A stretch of 64,000 nucleotides of DNA from Pedobacter deserti (GTDB lineage: Bacteria > Bacteroidota > Bacteroidia > Sphingobacteriales > Sphingobacteriaceae). Below the pieces are notes generated by a model. That model did not search any database, had not been told where the DNA came from, and was given only the letters and a program-made list of their open reading frames with translations. The DNA is taken from the NCBI RefSeq assembly GCF_024436415.1, contig NZ_JAFMZQ010000001.1, positions 2,356,001 through 2,420,000 of the forward strand. The letters are read 5' to 3'. Position numbers and translations under genes: made by a program. The first letter of the stretch is position 1, and every line of letters begins with the position of its first letter. Positions 26,225-35,226 of the stretch are shown here, piece after piece.

Positions 26225-27751
26225 TTAAAACCTGACACCAAAAGTCAGGAACACATTGTTTCTTTGCGTCTTGATGTCTGCTACGGGTTCTTCCGGATTT
26301 TCCGCTGTACCCACTTCATATGGCGCAAGCTCCGTGTTGGTGTTCAGGTGCTGATAAGCAACATCGAAGTAATAGTTGTTCACCCTGTACCCAAGACCGC
26401 CGGTATAGATTTTCGTGGCGAAGTAATCACTATCACCTTTAATTGCACTGCCGTTCAAGCCGTATCCACCGCGGATACTTAACGCATTGTCGATTTTGTA
26501 TTCAGCACCAACGCGGTAGTTGGCTGTGCTCTTGTAGTAGTCTTTGACCAGCCTGTTTTCTGCGGCAATAGTTCCTGGTTCCACACCTTGATCCGTAGAA
26601 AACCTGATAGACGAATAGTCAATATAGTCGACGTCGGCCGAAACCAGAGCTTTTCCAGCAATCACATAACTGGCACCCAATGAGCCTTTCAAAGGAGTTC
26701 TAACCCTGTACGTAAACAAAGAGTTTATCGGTTCGATATCGTAATTTCTGTTCGTTCCTATTGACGTGTTTAATTTGAATGAAGTATTGTCCTCAATAAG
26801 CATCCATGAAGGTGTTTGCAGCGTACCACCAATCCGGAAATTGTCCGCCGGCCTGAAAATCACACCCAGGCGTGCGTTTATACCTGTTCCCGTGGTTTCC
26901 TGGTTTCTGCGGAAAACCAGACTATAATTGGCATCCTCTGCAAAGTTGTAACCCGACTCCCGGAATTCACCGTCGCTGATATACCGCACATTAACTAATC
27001 CTACACTTGCCCCAATATATACCTGGTTGGATATATTAAGCGCTCCGGCCACATTCAGCTCAGAAGTTGAACCGGATCTTATCTCATTTTTATATTGGCT
27101 ATTGCTGGCAGATTGCGCGTTGGAATTGTTTCGGGTTGAAGAAAGGAATTGTCCGTTTGGCTCGTCAAAATCAATTAGATAACCCTCGTAGCCCAGGCTG
27201 CCCAGACTGTTCACCGGAAGATCGTCAGGTCCAGCACCGGGGCGCTGAGGCAAATTGAAATTTGCGTCATCCCTAAAATAGTCTGCGATGGAATTGCTCG
27301 GGTTTGTACCCAAATAGGAGAACTCCGCACCAAAGTCGTTATTACGATTATATCCGATTCCGAAAACCGTGCTGATAACGCCTTTTTTTGTGTCCTGACC
27401 TTTAGCTCGCCAGGAGGGACTATAGAATACGACGCCGGCATTGTTCAAGTTTAAAACACTCTTAGATGACTCAGTATTCTGGTTCAGAAAGTTTGCCTTT
27501 CCTGTCATACCGTTAAATTCGGGGGTAAAGGTAAATTCCGATCTTGTGAACAGTCCCAGGCCAGCCGGATTCGATCCCAGTGAACTCATGTCGCCTCCCA
27601 CACCAATTTGCGCACCGGCCATACCTTTAAATCTGGCTGTGCTGCCATAATTGGTTTGCGAAAATTTTAAAACGTCTGGGGTATAACTCTGACCGTATAA
27701 GGTTCCTGTTGCTGCTGCTAAGGCAGCAACAGATAATATTAATTTTTTCAT
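26225..27751 (-). CDS. OmpP1/FadL-family outer membrane transporter
   Basis: A 508-residue beta-barrel protein for hydrophobic compounds. The signal peptide is MKKLILSVAALAAATGTLYGQ. The N-terminal plug region has FSQTNYGSTARFKGMAGAQ and the family-typical GGDMSSLGSNPAGLGLF (NPAG motif). Many amphipathic strands follow, ending NNVFLTFGVRF with a terminal Phe as expected for Bam-assembled barrels. ATG 27751 is chosen: a longer frame from 27790 would cross the terminator of the upstream gene and place 13 extra residues before the signal peptide. Long-chain fatty acids or similar ligands are inferred from the family. Confidence 0.88.
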   Translation of the reverse strand: MKKLILSVAALAAATGTLYGQSYTPDVLKFSQTNYGSTARFKGMAGAQIGVGGDMSSLGSNPAGLGLFTRSEFTFTPEFNGMTGKANFLNQNTESSKSVLNLNNAGVVFYSPSWRAKGQDTKKGVISTVFGIGYNRNNDFGAEFSYLGTNPSNSIADYFRDDANFNLPQRPGAGPDDLPVNSLGSLGYEGYLIDFDEPNGQFLSSTRNNSNAQSASNSQYKNEIRSGSTSELNVAGALNISNQVYIGASVGLVNVRYISDGEFRESGYNFAEDANYSLVFRRNQETTGTGINARLGVIFRPADNFRIGGTLQTPSWMLIEDNTSFKLNTSIGTNRNYDIEPINSLFTYRVRTPLKGSLGASYVIAGKALVSADVDYIDYSSIRFSTDQGVEPGTIAAENRLVKDYYKSTANYRVGAEYKIDNALSIRGGYGLNGSAIKGDSDYFATKIYTGGLGYRVNNYYFDVAYQHLNTNTELAPYEVGTAENPEEPVADIKTQRNNVFLTFGVRF

Positions 27752-27777
27752 TAGATAAAAAACAAGGTTAAAAGAAA

Positions 27778-27798
27778 CCCTGCGCATCATACGCAGGG
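27778..27798 (-). terminator. Terminator after the Gly/Tyr-rich lipoprotein gene
   Basis: Seven-base stem CCCTGCG / CGCAGGG with a 7-base loop. On the minus strand it is followed by TTTCTTTT. It separates the lipoprotein gene from the FadL-like gene. Confidence 0.65.
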
Positions 27799-27807
27799 CA
27801 TTACATC

Positions 27808-28752
27808 TTATCCTCTGCCACCTCTTGATGACCGAGAGCCGCTACTGCTTCCACTACTGCTTCTTCCCGAAGAGCCCTGGCTGCTTCGTGAAGGTGGCGG
27901 AGTGTAGGTAGGTCTGCTGTCTGTGCGCGGCGCAGGGGTTGCACGCTCCCTTGAAGGTGCTGTACTACGTGTAGGAGCGGGCTGCTGTACGCGGCCAGGA
28001 GCCGCTTCCCTTCCGCGTTGCGTCCTGCTGGAGCTTTCTTCTCCGTTGCGATATCTTTCGGCGCGGCTTGTCCTGGAGACCACGTTTCCGTTAGCGTCTG
28101 ATCGGGTTACCCCAGGTCTGACGTTTGATGAAGCGTTGCGGTAGGTACCGCCTACACCGTTCTCGCGACCGATTGATGGTCTCGACCGGTAGTCAGGAAC
28201 GATTGTGGTGCGGCCTGTATAGTACCCGCCACCATAATATCCGCCGCCAAGAAATCCTCCACCATAGAAGCCCCCGCCATAATACATGCTATTCCAACCC
28301 CAAGGGCTATAGCTCCAGAATGGTGAATAATAATGGCCCCAGCCGGCGTACGGTGAATTCCAGAAATTGTTATAGAAAGGTCCGAATCCTATTCCTACTG
28401 ACCATCCGCTATACGGATAAAACCCGCCGTAGAAATATGGATCGTAATAGCTTCTCCATGGAGTTCCATAATAAAACCTGTTTATCCTTGACGAATAATC
28501 CATGTCATAGTACGGATCGCTTGTTCCATAGTAATCACTTTCTTCATAAGTTTCCTCGCTCTGTTGTGTGTTTTGAGCGGAGGGCGTACTTTCGGAAGGC
28601 CTGATCGGAGCGGGCGTATAAACCCGGGCTGTAGCCTCGCTATTGTAAACATCATCATCCGAGCTGTTTTGCGCCAGCCGCGGAGCGGAGCAGGACGTAA
28701 CAACGATCGTTGCCAGTGCAAGCACACTTGTGTATAAATGGTTCGGTTTCAT
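27808..28752 (-). CDS. Gly/Tyr-rich lipoprotein with basic Ser/Arg C-terminus, unknown function
   Basis: I do not recognise a defined domain. The 314 residues show a lipoprotein signal (IVVTSC), an acidic Ser/Glu region (about 25-75), an aromatic region very rich in Tyr, Gly, Phe, Trp and Pro (about 75-180, with GGGFYGGGFLGGGYYGGG), and a basic, low-complexity Ser/Arg/Pro/Gly tail to the end (SSQGSSGRSSSGSSSGSR). The composition suggests a disordered or prion-like surface protein. It is divergent from prolyl-tRNA synthetase with 106 bp between; a similar lipoprotein next to proS may occur in related genomes, which I cannot check here. Confidence 0.75.
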   Translation of the reverse strand: MKPNHLYTSVLALATIVVTSCSAPRLAQNSSDDDVYNSEATARVYTPAPIRPSESTPSAQNTQQSEETYEESDYYGTSDPYYDMDYSSRINRFYYGTPWRSYYDPYFYGGFYPYSGWSVGIGFGPFYNNFWNSPYAGWGHYYSPFWSYSPWGWNSMYYGGGFYGGGFLGGGYYGGGYYTGRTTIVPDYRSRPSIGRENGVGGTYRNASSNVRPGVTRSDANGNVVSRTSRAERYRNGEESSSRTQRGREAAPGRVQQPAPTRSTAPSRERATPAPRTDSRPTYTPPPSRSSQGSSGRSSSGSSSGSRSSRGGRG

Positions 28753-28858
28753 AACTGTATGTATTGATTGTGTGAAGCGATTTTTTTGTAGGTATAAATT
28801 TATAAATTTGTGGCCAACTACACAAGGTATTTAACGACAAAAAACGTTCCAATGACAT

Positions 28859-30331
28859 ATGAGTAAAGGTATTACAAGTAAAAACGAAGATTATTCCCAG
28901 TGGTATAACGATATTGTTATAAAAGCAGACCTGGCTGAGCATTCATCCGTAAAAGGATGTATGGTTATTAAGCCTTATGGTTATTCAATCTGGGAGAAAA
29001 TGCAGTCTGTATTGGACCAGAAATTTAAGGATACTGGTCATAGTAATGCCTACTTTCCTCTGTTCATTCCTAAGTCTTTTTTTTCAAAGGAGGCCTCTCA
29101 CGTTGAGGGCTTTGCTACGGAATGCGCTGTGGTCACCCACTATCGGTTAAAGAACGACGGCACGGGCAATATCATTGTGGATGAGACTGCCAAACTAGAA
29201 GAGGAACTTATCGTACGGCCTACTTCAGAAACGATCATTTGGAATACCTATAAGGGATGGATCCAATCATACCGCGACCTGCCAATTCTGGTGAATCAAT
29301 GGGCGAACGTGGTACGCTGGGAAATGCGGACGAGGTTATTTCTGCGTACTACAGAGTTTTTGTGGCAGGAGGGACATACCGCTCACGCGACGGCCGAGGA
29401 AGCGGTTGAAGAAACTCGTCGGATGCTCGATGTATATGCCGACTTTGCAGAAAACTGGATGGGCGTGCCGGTGGTAAAAGGCGTAAAAACGCCTAACGAG
29501 CGTTTTGCAGGAGCGCTGGACACGTATTGCATAGAAGCCTTGATGCAGGACGGCAAAGCGTTACAGGCAGGAACCTCACACTTTCTCGGGCAAAACTTCG
29601 CCAAAGCGTTCGATGTAAAGTTTACCAACAAAGAAGGTAAACTGGATCATGTGTGGGCCACTTCCTGGGGCGTGTCTACCCGCCTAATGGGTGCATTAAT
29701 TATGGCCCATAGTGACGATGCAGGCTTGGTTCTCCCTCCAAAACTGGCGCCAATACAGGTTGTCATTGTTCCGATCCATAAGAACGATGAGGAATTGAGA
29801 AATATATCTGCTTTTGTGGATGAACTAACGCTCAAGCTTAAACAAAAAGGAATTTCTGTTAAATATGACGACCGCGATACGCAGCGTCCTGGTTTCAAAT
29901 TTGCTGAATACGAGTTGAAAGGTGTGCCGGTACGGCTTGCTATTGGCGCACGGGACATGGAAAACGGGACCGTTGAAATTGCCAGAAGAGATACCCGTGA
30001 GAAACAGACCGTACAGCAGGAAGGTCTGGAGGTTTTCATCCCGCAGCTTTTAGACGAGATTCAGCAGAACATTTATAAAAAGGCTTTGGATTTCCGGGCC
30101 GACCATATCACACCTGCTGATTCTTATGAGGAGTTTAAGTCGTTGCTCGACGGAAAAGCTGGTTTTGTTTCTGCACATTGGGACGGCACACCTGAAACAG
30201 AACAAAAAATAAAAGAGGAAACAAAGGCAACGATCAGATGTATACCTTTAGATAACCCCCTTGAAGATGGAGTTTGCATTTATTCGGGTAAGCCGTCTAA
30301 GCAACGCGTACTTTTTGCAAGGGCTTACTAA
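28859..30331 (+). CDS. proS: Prolyl-tRNA synthetase (archaeal/eukaryal type)
   Basis: Class II aminoacyl-tRNA synthetase that charges tRNA-Pro; 490 residues. It is the short form without the editing insertion, as found in Bacteroidota, archaea and eukaryotes. Motif 2 is around [22 protein letters not shown], motif 3 is near [20 protein letters not shown], and the HGTS-like [15 protein letters not shown] segment binds substrate. The C-terminal anticodon-binding domain ([12 protein letters not shown] onward) and zinc-binding-like tail ending FARAY are present. Two tRNA-Pro genes lie in the same window at 45384 and 52798. Confidence 0.96.
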   Translation: MSKGITSKNEDYSQWYNDIVIKADLAEHSSVKGCMVIKPYGYSIWEKMQSVLDQKFKDTGHSNAYFPLFIPKSFFSKEASHVEGFATECAVVTHYRLKNDGTGNIIVDETAKLEEELIVRPTSETIIWNTYKGWIQSYRDLPILVNQWANVVRWEMRTRLFLRTTEFLWQEGHTAHATAEEAVEETRRMLDVYADFAENWMGVPVVKGVKTPNERFAGALDTYCIEALMQDGKALQAGTSHFLGQNFAKAFDVKFTNKEGKLDHVWATSWGVSTRLMGALIMAHSDDAGLVLPPKLAPIQVVIVPIHKNDEELRNISAFVDELTLKLKQKGISVKYDDRDTQRPGFKFAEYELKGVPVRLAIGARDMENGTVEIARRDTREKQTVQQEGLEVFIPQLLDEIQQNIYKKALDFRADHITPADSYEEFKSLLDGKAGFVSAHWDGTPETEQKIKEETKATIRCIPLDNPLEDGVCIYSGKPSKQRVLFARAY

Positions 30332-30348
30332 ATCAAATCATAAGAGCT

Positions 30349-31488
30349 ATGAAATTTGCAACTAAAGCGATCCACGCGGGTCAGGAGCCTGATCCGACCA
30401 CGGGTGCGGTAATGACCCCAATATACCAGACTTCCACGTATTGGCAGAAGTCGCCGGGCGATAATAAGGGCTTCGAATATTCCCGCGGCACAAATCCGAC
30501 AAGGAAGGCACTCGAGGACTGCCTTGCTGCTTTAGAGAATGCAAAATATGGTCTGGCTTTTTCGAGCGGAATGGGCGCAACAGATGCGGTGCTGAAATTG
30601 TTGAAGCCGGGAGATGAGGTAATAACCGGTGATGATCTATATGGGGGGTCTTACCGGATATTTACCAAAGTCTACGAAAAATACGGTATCAAATTCAACT
30701 TCATTGATCTGTCCGATCCAGAAAACATTTCAGCTTACATCAACGGCAATACGAAGCTGATATGGATTGAGACACCCACCAATCCGACAATGCGTATCAT
30801 AGATATTGCAGGGGTATCAAAGATTGCCAAAGCGCACAATGTCCTGCTGGCAGTTGATAATACTTTTGCGTCACCTTATTTACAAAATCCGATAGACCAG
30901 GGCGCTGACATCGTGATGCATTCTGTAACCAAGTATATCGGTGGGCATTCGGATGTTGTTATGGGCGCATTGCTTGTAAACGATGATCAGCTTTACAAGG
31001 ATCTTTGGTTCGTTTACAATGCGTGTGGAGCAACTCCTGGTCCGCAGGATGCTTTTCTTGTGCTCCGAGGAATTAAGACACTCCATTTAAGGATGAAAGC
31101 ACATTGCGAGAATGGCGAGCGTGTTGCAAGATATCTTAAAAACCATCCGAAGATTGACAAGATTTTCTGGCCGGGCTTCGAAGATCATCCTAATCATCAG
31201 ATAGCTAAAGCGCAGATGCGCGGATTTGGGGGTATGGTGTCCATTACATTAAAGGACGCCGACCTGCAGGAAACTTTTCGCGTAGCATCATCTTTTAAAG
31301 TATTTACTCTGGCTGAATCGCTGGGAGGAGTGGAATCCCTGATTAACCATCCGACCACGATGACACACGGTTCAATTCCCAAAGCAGAGCGTGAAAAAGT
31401 GGGGGTAACTGATAATCTTTTAAGGCTTAGCGTGGGTGTTGAAGACATTGACGATCTGCTCGCGGACCTGGAACAGGCGCTTAAATAG
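30349..31488 (+). CDS. Cystathionine gamma-synthase/lyase-type PLP enzyme
   Basis: Fold-type I PLP enzyme of the Cys/Met metabolism family, 379 residues. The PLP lysine is Lys195 in HSVTKYIGGHSDVV, with VDNTFASPYLQNP just before it, the TRKALEDCLAALE start region, FSSGMGATDA as phosphate-binding loop, and SLGGVESLINHPTTMTHG at the C-terminal side. It is either a cystathionine gamma-synthase or gamma-lyase; these cannot be separated by sequence reading alone. It follows proS by 17 bp and precedes the TIGR02757 gene by 6 bp, so it is probably in one operon. Confidence 0.9.
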   Translation: MKFATKAIHAGQEPDPTTGAVMTPIYQTSTYWQKSPGDNKGFEYSRGTNPTRKALEDCLAALENAKYGLAFSSGMGATDAVLKLLKPGDEVITGDDLYGGSYRIFTKVYEKYGIKFNFIDLSDPENISAYINGNTKLIWIETPTNPTMRIIDIAGVSKIAKAHNVLLAVDNTFASPYLQNPIDQGADIVMHSVTKYIGGHSDVVMGALLVNDDQLYKDLWFVYNACGATPGPQDAFLVLRGIKTLHLRMKAHCENGERVARYLKNHPKIDKIFWPGFEDHPNHQIAKAQMRGFGGMVSITLKDADLQETFRVASSFKVFTLAESLGGVESLINHPTTMTHGSIPKAEREKVGVTDNLLRLSVGVEDIDDLLADLEQALK

Positions 31489-31494
31489 AAAGAT

Positions 31495-32358
31495 TTGGAT
31501 CATCAGCAGTTAAAGGATTTTATGGACTTGAAGGCAGCCCAGTACAACAGGCCAGACTTCATCGAAAATGATCCTATCTGCATTCCTCATCAGTTCAGTC
31601 TGAAGCAGGATATCGAAATCACGGGGTTTTTCGCAGCAGTATTGGCCTGGGGACAGCGCAAAACAATCATTAATAAATGCCGGGAATTGTTTCATCGCAT
31701 GGACAATGCCCCGCATCAATTCGTGTTACATCATTCTGATGAGGATCTGAAAAGACTTCTGGGTTTTAAACACCGAACGTTTAATGATACCGACTTGTTG
31801 TATTTTGTGGCGTTCCTGCGTGAGCATTATCAACAATCGGATACGCTTGAGACTGCATTCCGACCGACAGTTTCTGCTTTAAATGAAGACTATCTTCCGG
31901 ATATGCCTGAGCTCGGTTCTAGCAAACCCCCGGCGTCTTCTGCCTGTATGCTTTCTGAAATTCCGGCCAGTGATGTCCGCATTGAGGGCGCTCTGAACTA
32001 TTTTAGATCTTACTTTTTTTCCTTGCCCGATTTTCCGAGGCGAACCATAAAACACATATCTTCCCCGCTCCAGAAGTCGACCTGCAAGCGGCTTAATATG
32101 TTTCTGAGATGGATGGTCAGGAAGGATAGTAAAGGTGTCGACTTTGGCTTGTGGAATAATATAAAGCCTTCTGATTTGATCTGCCCTTGCGACGTTCATG
32201 TAGACCGTGTGGCACGGAGGCTGGGATTGATCAAGCGGAAGCAAACTGATTGGCGCACGGCAGTTGAGCTTACCCGCGAACTGAGAAAATTTGATGCGGA
32301 TGATCCGGTAAAATACGACTTCGCTCTATTTGGCCTTGGCGTTGAAGAAAAGTTTTAA
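31495..32358 (+). CDS. TIGR02757 family protein
   Basis: A 287-residue conserved Bacteroidota protein of unknown function. Marks include LKDFMDLKAAQYNRPDFIENDPICIPHQF, FFAAVLAWGQRKTIINKC, LNYFRSYFF and MFLRWMVRKDSKGVDFGLW, CPCDVHVDRVARRLGL. The end has a helix-hairpin-helix flavour (RKQTDWRTAVELTRELRKFDADDPVKYDFALFGLG), which hints at DNA glycosylase-like folds; this is inference. The start is TTG 31495, kept because the LKDF stretch before the first ATG (31522) appears conserved. The gene lies in the proS-PLP enzyme operon. Confidence 0.85.
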   Translation: MDHQQLKDFMDLKAAQYNRPDFIENDPICIPHQFSLKQDIEITGFFAAVLAWGQRKTIINKCRELFHRMDNAPHQFVLHHSDEDLKRLLGFKHRTFNDTDLLYFVAFLREHYQQSDTLETAFRPTVSALNEDYLPDMPELGSSKPPASSACMLSEIPASDVRIEGALNYFRSYFFSLPDFPRRTIKHISSPLQKSTCKRLNMFLRWMVRKDSKGVDFGLWNNIKPSDLICPCDVHVDRVARRLGLIKRKQTDWRTAVELTRELRKFDADDPVKYDFALFGLGVEEKF

Positions 32359-32375
32359 ATCGTATCTTGTGTATC

Positions 32376-32888
32376 ATGATCACATTGAAAGCAGAGATTG
32401 AACGTTATGGTGAAATGGGTGAGAAGACCGGATGGAGTTATGTTTTTATACCCGAGACTGTCGCCAACCAAATTAAACCAGGTTGCCGAAAGAGTTTTCG
32501 TATTAAGGGAAGTATAGACCAGGTAATCATTTCCGGCATGGCCACTGTTCCCGTTGGGGATGGAAACTTCATACTGGCATTAAAATCAAGCCTGCGTAAG
32601 CAATTGAAAAAAGAAGCAGGTGCCTCTGTAATCCTCAATATGGAAGAGGATAGAGATTTTAAAATCGAAGTGCCCGAGGATCTGGAGCTATGTTTGTCAG
32701 ACGAACCAGAATTAATGGAACGATTTATGGCTCTTCCTAAATCACACCGAAACTGGTATATCAATTGGCTAAACTCTGCCAAAACAGAATCAACACGAAC
32801 AAAACGATTGGTCAAAATTGTATCAGCGATGGACAGAAAGCTCAGCTTCGGTGAAATGATGCGGGAAGACAAGCAGGCTAAGCTGTAG
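32376..32888 (+). CDS. DUF1905/YdeI (bacteriocin-protection) family protein
   Basis: A 170-residue protein from ATG 32376. The N-terminal DUF1905 barrel (about 1-85) includes GWSYVFIPETVANQIKPG and FRIKGSIDQVIISGMATVPVGDG. The C-terminal YdeI/OmpD-associated helical part (about 110-165) includes AHRNWYINWLNSA-like sequence (SHRNWYINWLNSAKTESTR) and RKLSFGEMM. Homologues are described as OmpD-associated or bacteriocin-protection proteins, but the biochemical role is not known. It follows the TIGR02757 gene by 17 bp. A longer TTG start at 32367 adds three residues and is less likely. Confidence 0.85.
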   Translation: MITLKAEIERYGEMGEKTGWSYVFIPETVANQIKPGCRKSFRIKGSIDQVIISGMATVPVGDGNFILALKSSLRKQLKKEAGASVILNMEEDRDFKIEVPEDLELCLSDEPELMERFMALPKSHRNWYINWLNSAKTESTRTKRLVKIVSAMDRKLSFGEMMREDKQAKL

Positions 32889-32905
32889 TCCTGTACTTTG
32901 TTTTG

Positions 32906-33631
32906 CTACTTATACTTCCTGAACCAGCTTTCCACCTTCATTTGTATGACTCCGAAAAAAGCTTCTCTGAAGATTCTTGTACTCATTTTTGAAGTTCCTT
33001 CAGTGCGGTCCGTAAAAATGATCGGAACTTCTACCACTTTAAAGCCATATTGGATGGCGGTAAACTTCATTTCAATCTGAAATGCATAGCCTACAAATCT
33101 GATCTGGTCCAACGGAATCTTTTCGAGTACCTTACGTCTGTAACATTTAAAGCCCGCGGTCGCGTCCTGAATATTAATTCCAGTTATTAACCGGACGTAC
33201 ATGGAAGCGAAATATGACATCAGCACACGACTCATAGGCCAGTTGACGACATTAACGCCACGCACATATCGCGAGCCTATAGCTACATCCGATCCTTCCG
33301 CACATGCGTTGTGGAGTCTGACTAAGTCGTCCGGATTATGAGAAAAATCGGCATCCATTTCAAATATATATTCATATTGAGGCCGCGCCAATGCCCATTT
33401 AAAACCGTGTATATAAGCAGTTCCCAAGCCCAGCTTGCCAGTTCTTTCTTCAAGATGTAATTGCGGAAATTCTAATTGCAGCTTCTTCACAATATCAGCA
33501 GTTCCATCAGGCGAACCATCATCGATGATAAGCAGCTCAAAGGGATGGCTCAATGAAAAAATCTTCCTGATAATTTTTTCGATATTCTCCCGCTCGTTGT
33601 AGGTGGGAATAATAACTAAACTGTCTGACAC
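32906..33631 (-). CDS. Polyprenol-phosphate mannosyltransferase-like glycosyltransferase (GT2)
   Basis: A 241-residue family 2 glycosyltransferase resembling dolichyl-phosphate mannose synthase. It begins DSLVIIPTYNERENIEKII. LLIIDDGSPDGTADIV holds the nucleotide-binding aspartates, and FEMDADFSHNPDDL is the DxD-type metal motif. GSRYVRGVNVVNWPMSRVLMS and DATAGFKCYRRKVLEKI are the acceptor-side motifs of the DPM1 subgroup. No C-terminal membrane helices, so it is peripheral. It would load a sugar onto undecaprenyl phosphate for later glycosylation. It is convergent with the YdeI-like gene. Confidence 0.9.
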   Translation of the reverse strand: MSDSLVIIPTYNERENIEKIIRKIFSLSHPFELLIIDDGSPDGTADIVKKLQLEFPQLHLEERTGKLGLGTAYIHGFKWALARPQYEYIFEMDADFSHNPDDLVRLHNACAEGSDVAIGSRYVRGVNVVNWPMSRVLMSYFASMYVRLITGINIQDATAGFKCYRRKVLEKIPLDQIRFVGYAFQIEMKFTAIQYGFKVVEVPIIFTDRTEGTSKMSTRIFREAFFGVIQMKVESWFRKYK

Positions 33632-33680
33632 GAATGATAAATTAATCAGCTAAAATAATTATTCTCATTGAATAAACAGA

Positions 33681-35177
33681 CTATTTTACCTCCTGCATCA
33701 GTTTTCTGACCACAGGTGCGATCACGATCAACACCACGCCGGATATTAAAGCGTAAATTGCCAGTTGCCGGTATTCGTCTGTGAAAGTGAGGAGCTTTTG
33801 TGTAAGCGTATCATTCTCACCAGCTTCAGACATGCCCGCGCCCAATATACCAGCTACATACTGACCGTAAGCGCTCGCCAGAAACCACATGCCCATCATT
33901 ACGCCCTGCAATCTGGCTGGAGATAATTTTGTCATAATGGAAAGTCCGATTGGAGAGAGGCAGAGTTCTCCGAACGTTATAAATAAGTAAGCCAGCGTAA
34001 ACGCGTCCAGAGAAGTTATTCCCTGGGCGTTTGCAAAGAAACGTGTAGCATACATCACAAAGAACCCGGCTGATAAAAAGATAAAAGCCAGTCCGAATTT
34101 GACAACCGTATTAGGTTCAATCTTTCGCTTTGCAAGACCTATCCAGATGTATCCGAATATAAATGCGAATATGATTACAAAGAGTGAGTTTGCAGAATTG
34201 TTTACACCATTCGGATCCAGTGTGATGACACCGAGCAACTTGTTGTCGAGGTTCCGTGCGGCAAATAATGACAGCGAACCTCCACTTTGCTCAAATATTC
34301 CCCAGAAAATTATCGAAAAGAAAATAAATACAAGCGCTGCCAACAGCTTTTTGCGTTCAGCCCATCCGTATCTGGTCATTTCATAAACAAGATAAAGCAA
34401 TGTTGCGGGACCTATTACATACATGAACCAATCGGTGTACTGGGTTTTGGCTACCATAGTCATTACCACCGGAATGGCTGCAAGTGACCCTGCGTATACG
34501 GCGTAATCGTACCACCGCGTGTTTGCTTTTGCGGCAGAAGAATCGGACGACTTCAGTGGCGACAAACCGATAGGACCCAGACTTCTCTGAGTGACGAGAA
34601 AGGTGATCAGACTGATGGTCATGACAATACCTGCTAGGCCAAAAGCCAAATGCCAGGAATATGCCTTACCTATAGCAACGCAGGCGTATCCGCCAAGTAA
34701 GGCACCTATATTAATCCCAGCATAAAACAAGGAAAATCCAGCATCGCGTCTTGCATCGTTTCCTTTATACAAGGTTCCTACCATCGTAGATATATTTGGT
34801 TTAAAAAATCCGGTACCCACAACGGTGAAGCTGATGCCGAGAAAGAAAAATTCATGCGGATCAAAGGCCAATATCGCGCTCCCGATAATCATAAGCATAC
34901 CACCCCAGAATAGGGACTTCCTGAATCCAAGTATTTTGTCGGCAAAAAGTCCGCCTATGAAGGTAAAGGCATAAACAAAAGCCTGAGTGGCCCCATACTG
35001 AAGGTTAGCTTCTACATCATTCATGAAGAGTTCTGTAACCATGAAATACGTAAGCATGCCCCGCATTCCATAGAAGCAAAAGCGCTCCCACATTTCTGAG
35101 AAAAAAAGCGACCATAGCTGCTTAGGGTATTTACCCTTGAAGTTCTGGATCTGATCTAAAGTAATTTCATTCTGCAT
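33681..35177 (-). CDS. POT-family proton-dependent oligopeptide transporter
   Basis: Inner-membrane major-facilitator protein, 498 residues, about 12-14 helices. The signature EMWERFCFYGMRGML in helix 1 is the ExxERFxYY proton/peptide motif of POT carriers. The FFKPNISTMVGTLYKGNDARRDAGFSLFYAGINIGALLG stretch is the PTR2 signature, and FGELCLSPIGLSIMTKLSP lies in helix 10. It imports di- and tripeptides with protons. A second paralogue lies immediately upstream, separated by a terminator. The two differ in length and loops, so they probably have different substrates. Confidence 0.94.
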   Translation of the reverse strand: MQNEITLDQIQNFKGKYPKQLWSLFFSEMWERFCFYGMRGMLTYFMVTELFMNDVEANLQYGATQAFVYAFTFIGGLFADKILGFRKSLFWGGMLMIIGSAILAFDPHEFFFLGISFTVVGTGFFKPNISTMVGTLYKGNDARRDAGFSLFYAGINIGALLGGYACVAIGKAYSWHLAFGLAGIVMTISLITFLVTQRSLGPIGLSPLKSSDSSAAKANTRWYDYAVYAGSLAAIPVVMTMVAKTQYTDWFMYVIGPATLLYLVYEMTRYGWAERKKLLAALVFIFFSIIFWGIFEQSGGSLSLFAARNLDNKLLGVITLDPNGVNNSANSLFVIIFAFIFGYIWIGLAKRKIEPNTVVKFGLAFIFLSAGFFVMYATRFFANAQGITSLDAFTLAYLFITFGELCLSPIGLSIMTKLSPARLQGVMMGMWFLASAYGQYVAGILGAGMSEAGENDTLTQKLLTFTDEYRQLAIYALISGVVLIVIAPVVRKLMQEVK

Positions 35178-35190
35178 ATTGCCGTATATT

Positions 35191-35218
35191 AAAAAAGCCT
35201 CCTGGTTACAGGAGGCTT
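35191..35218 (-). terminator. Terminator between the two POT genes
   Basis: Ten-base stem AAGCCTCCTG / CAGGAGGCTT with a 4-base loop. On the minus strand it ends in a T run. It closes the upstream POT gene and shows the two transporters are largely separate units. Confidence 0.8.
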
Positions 35219-35226
35219 GAGTTATT

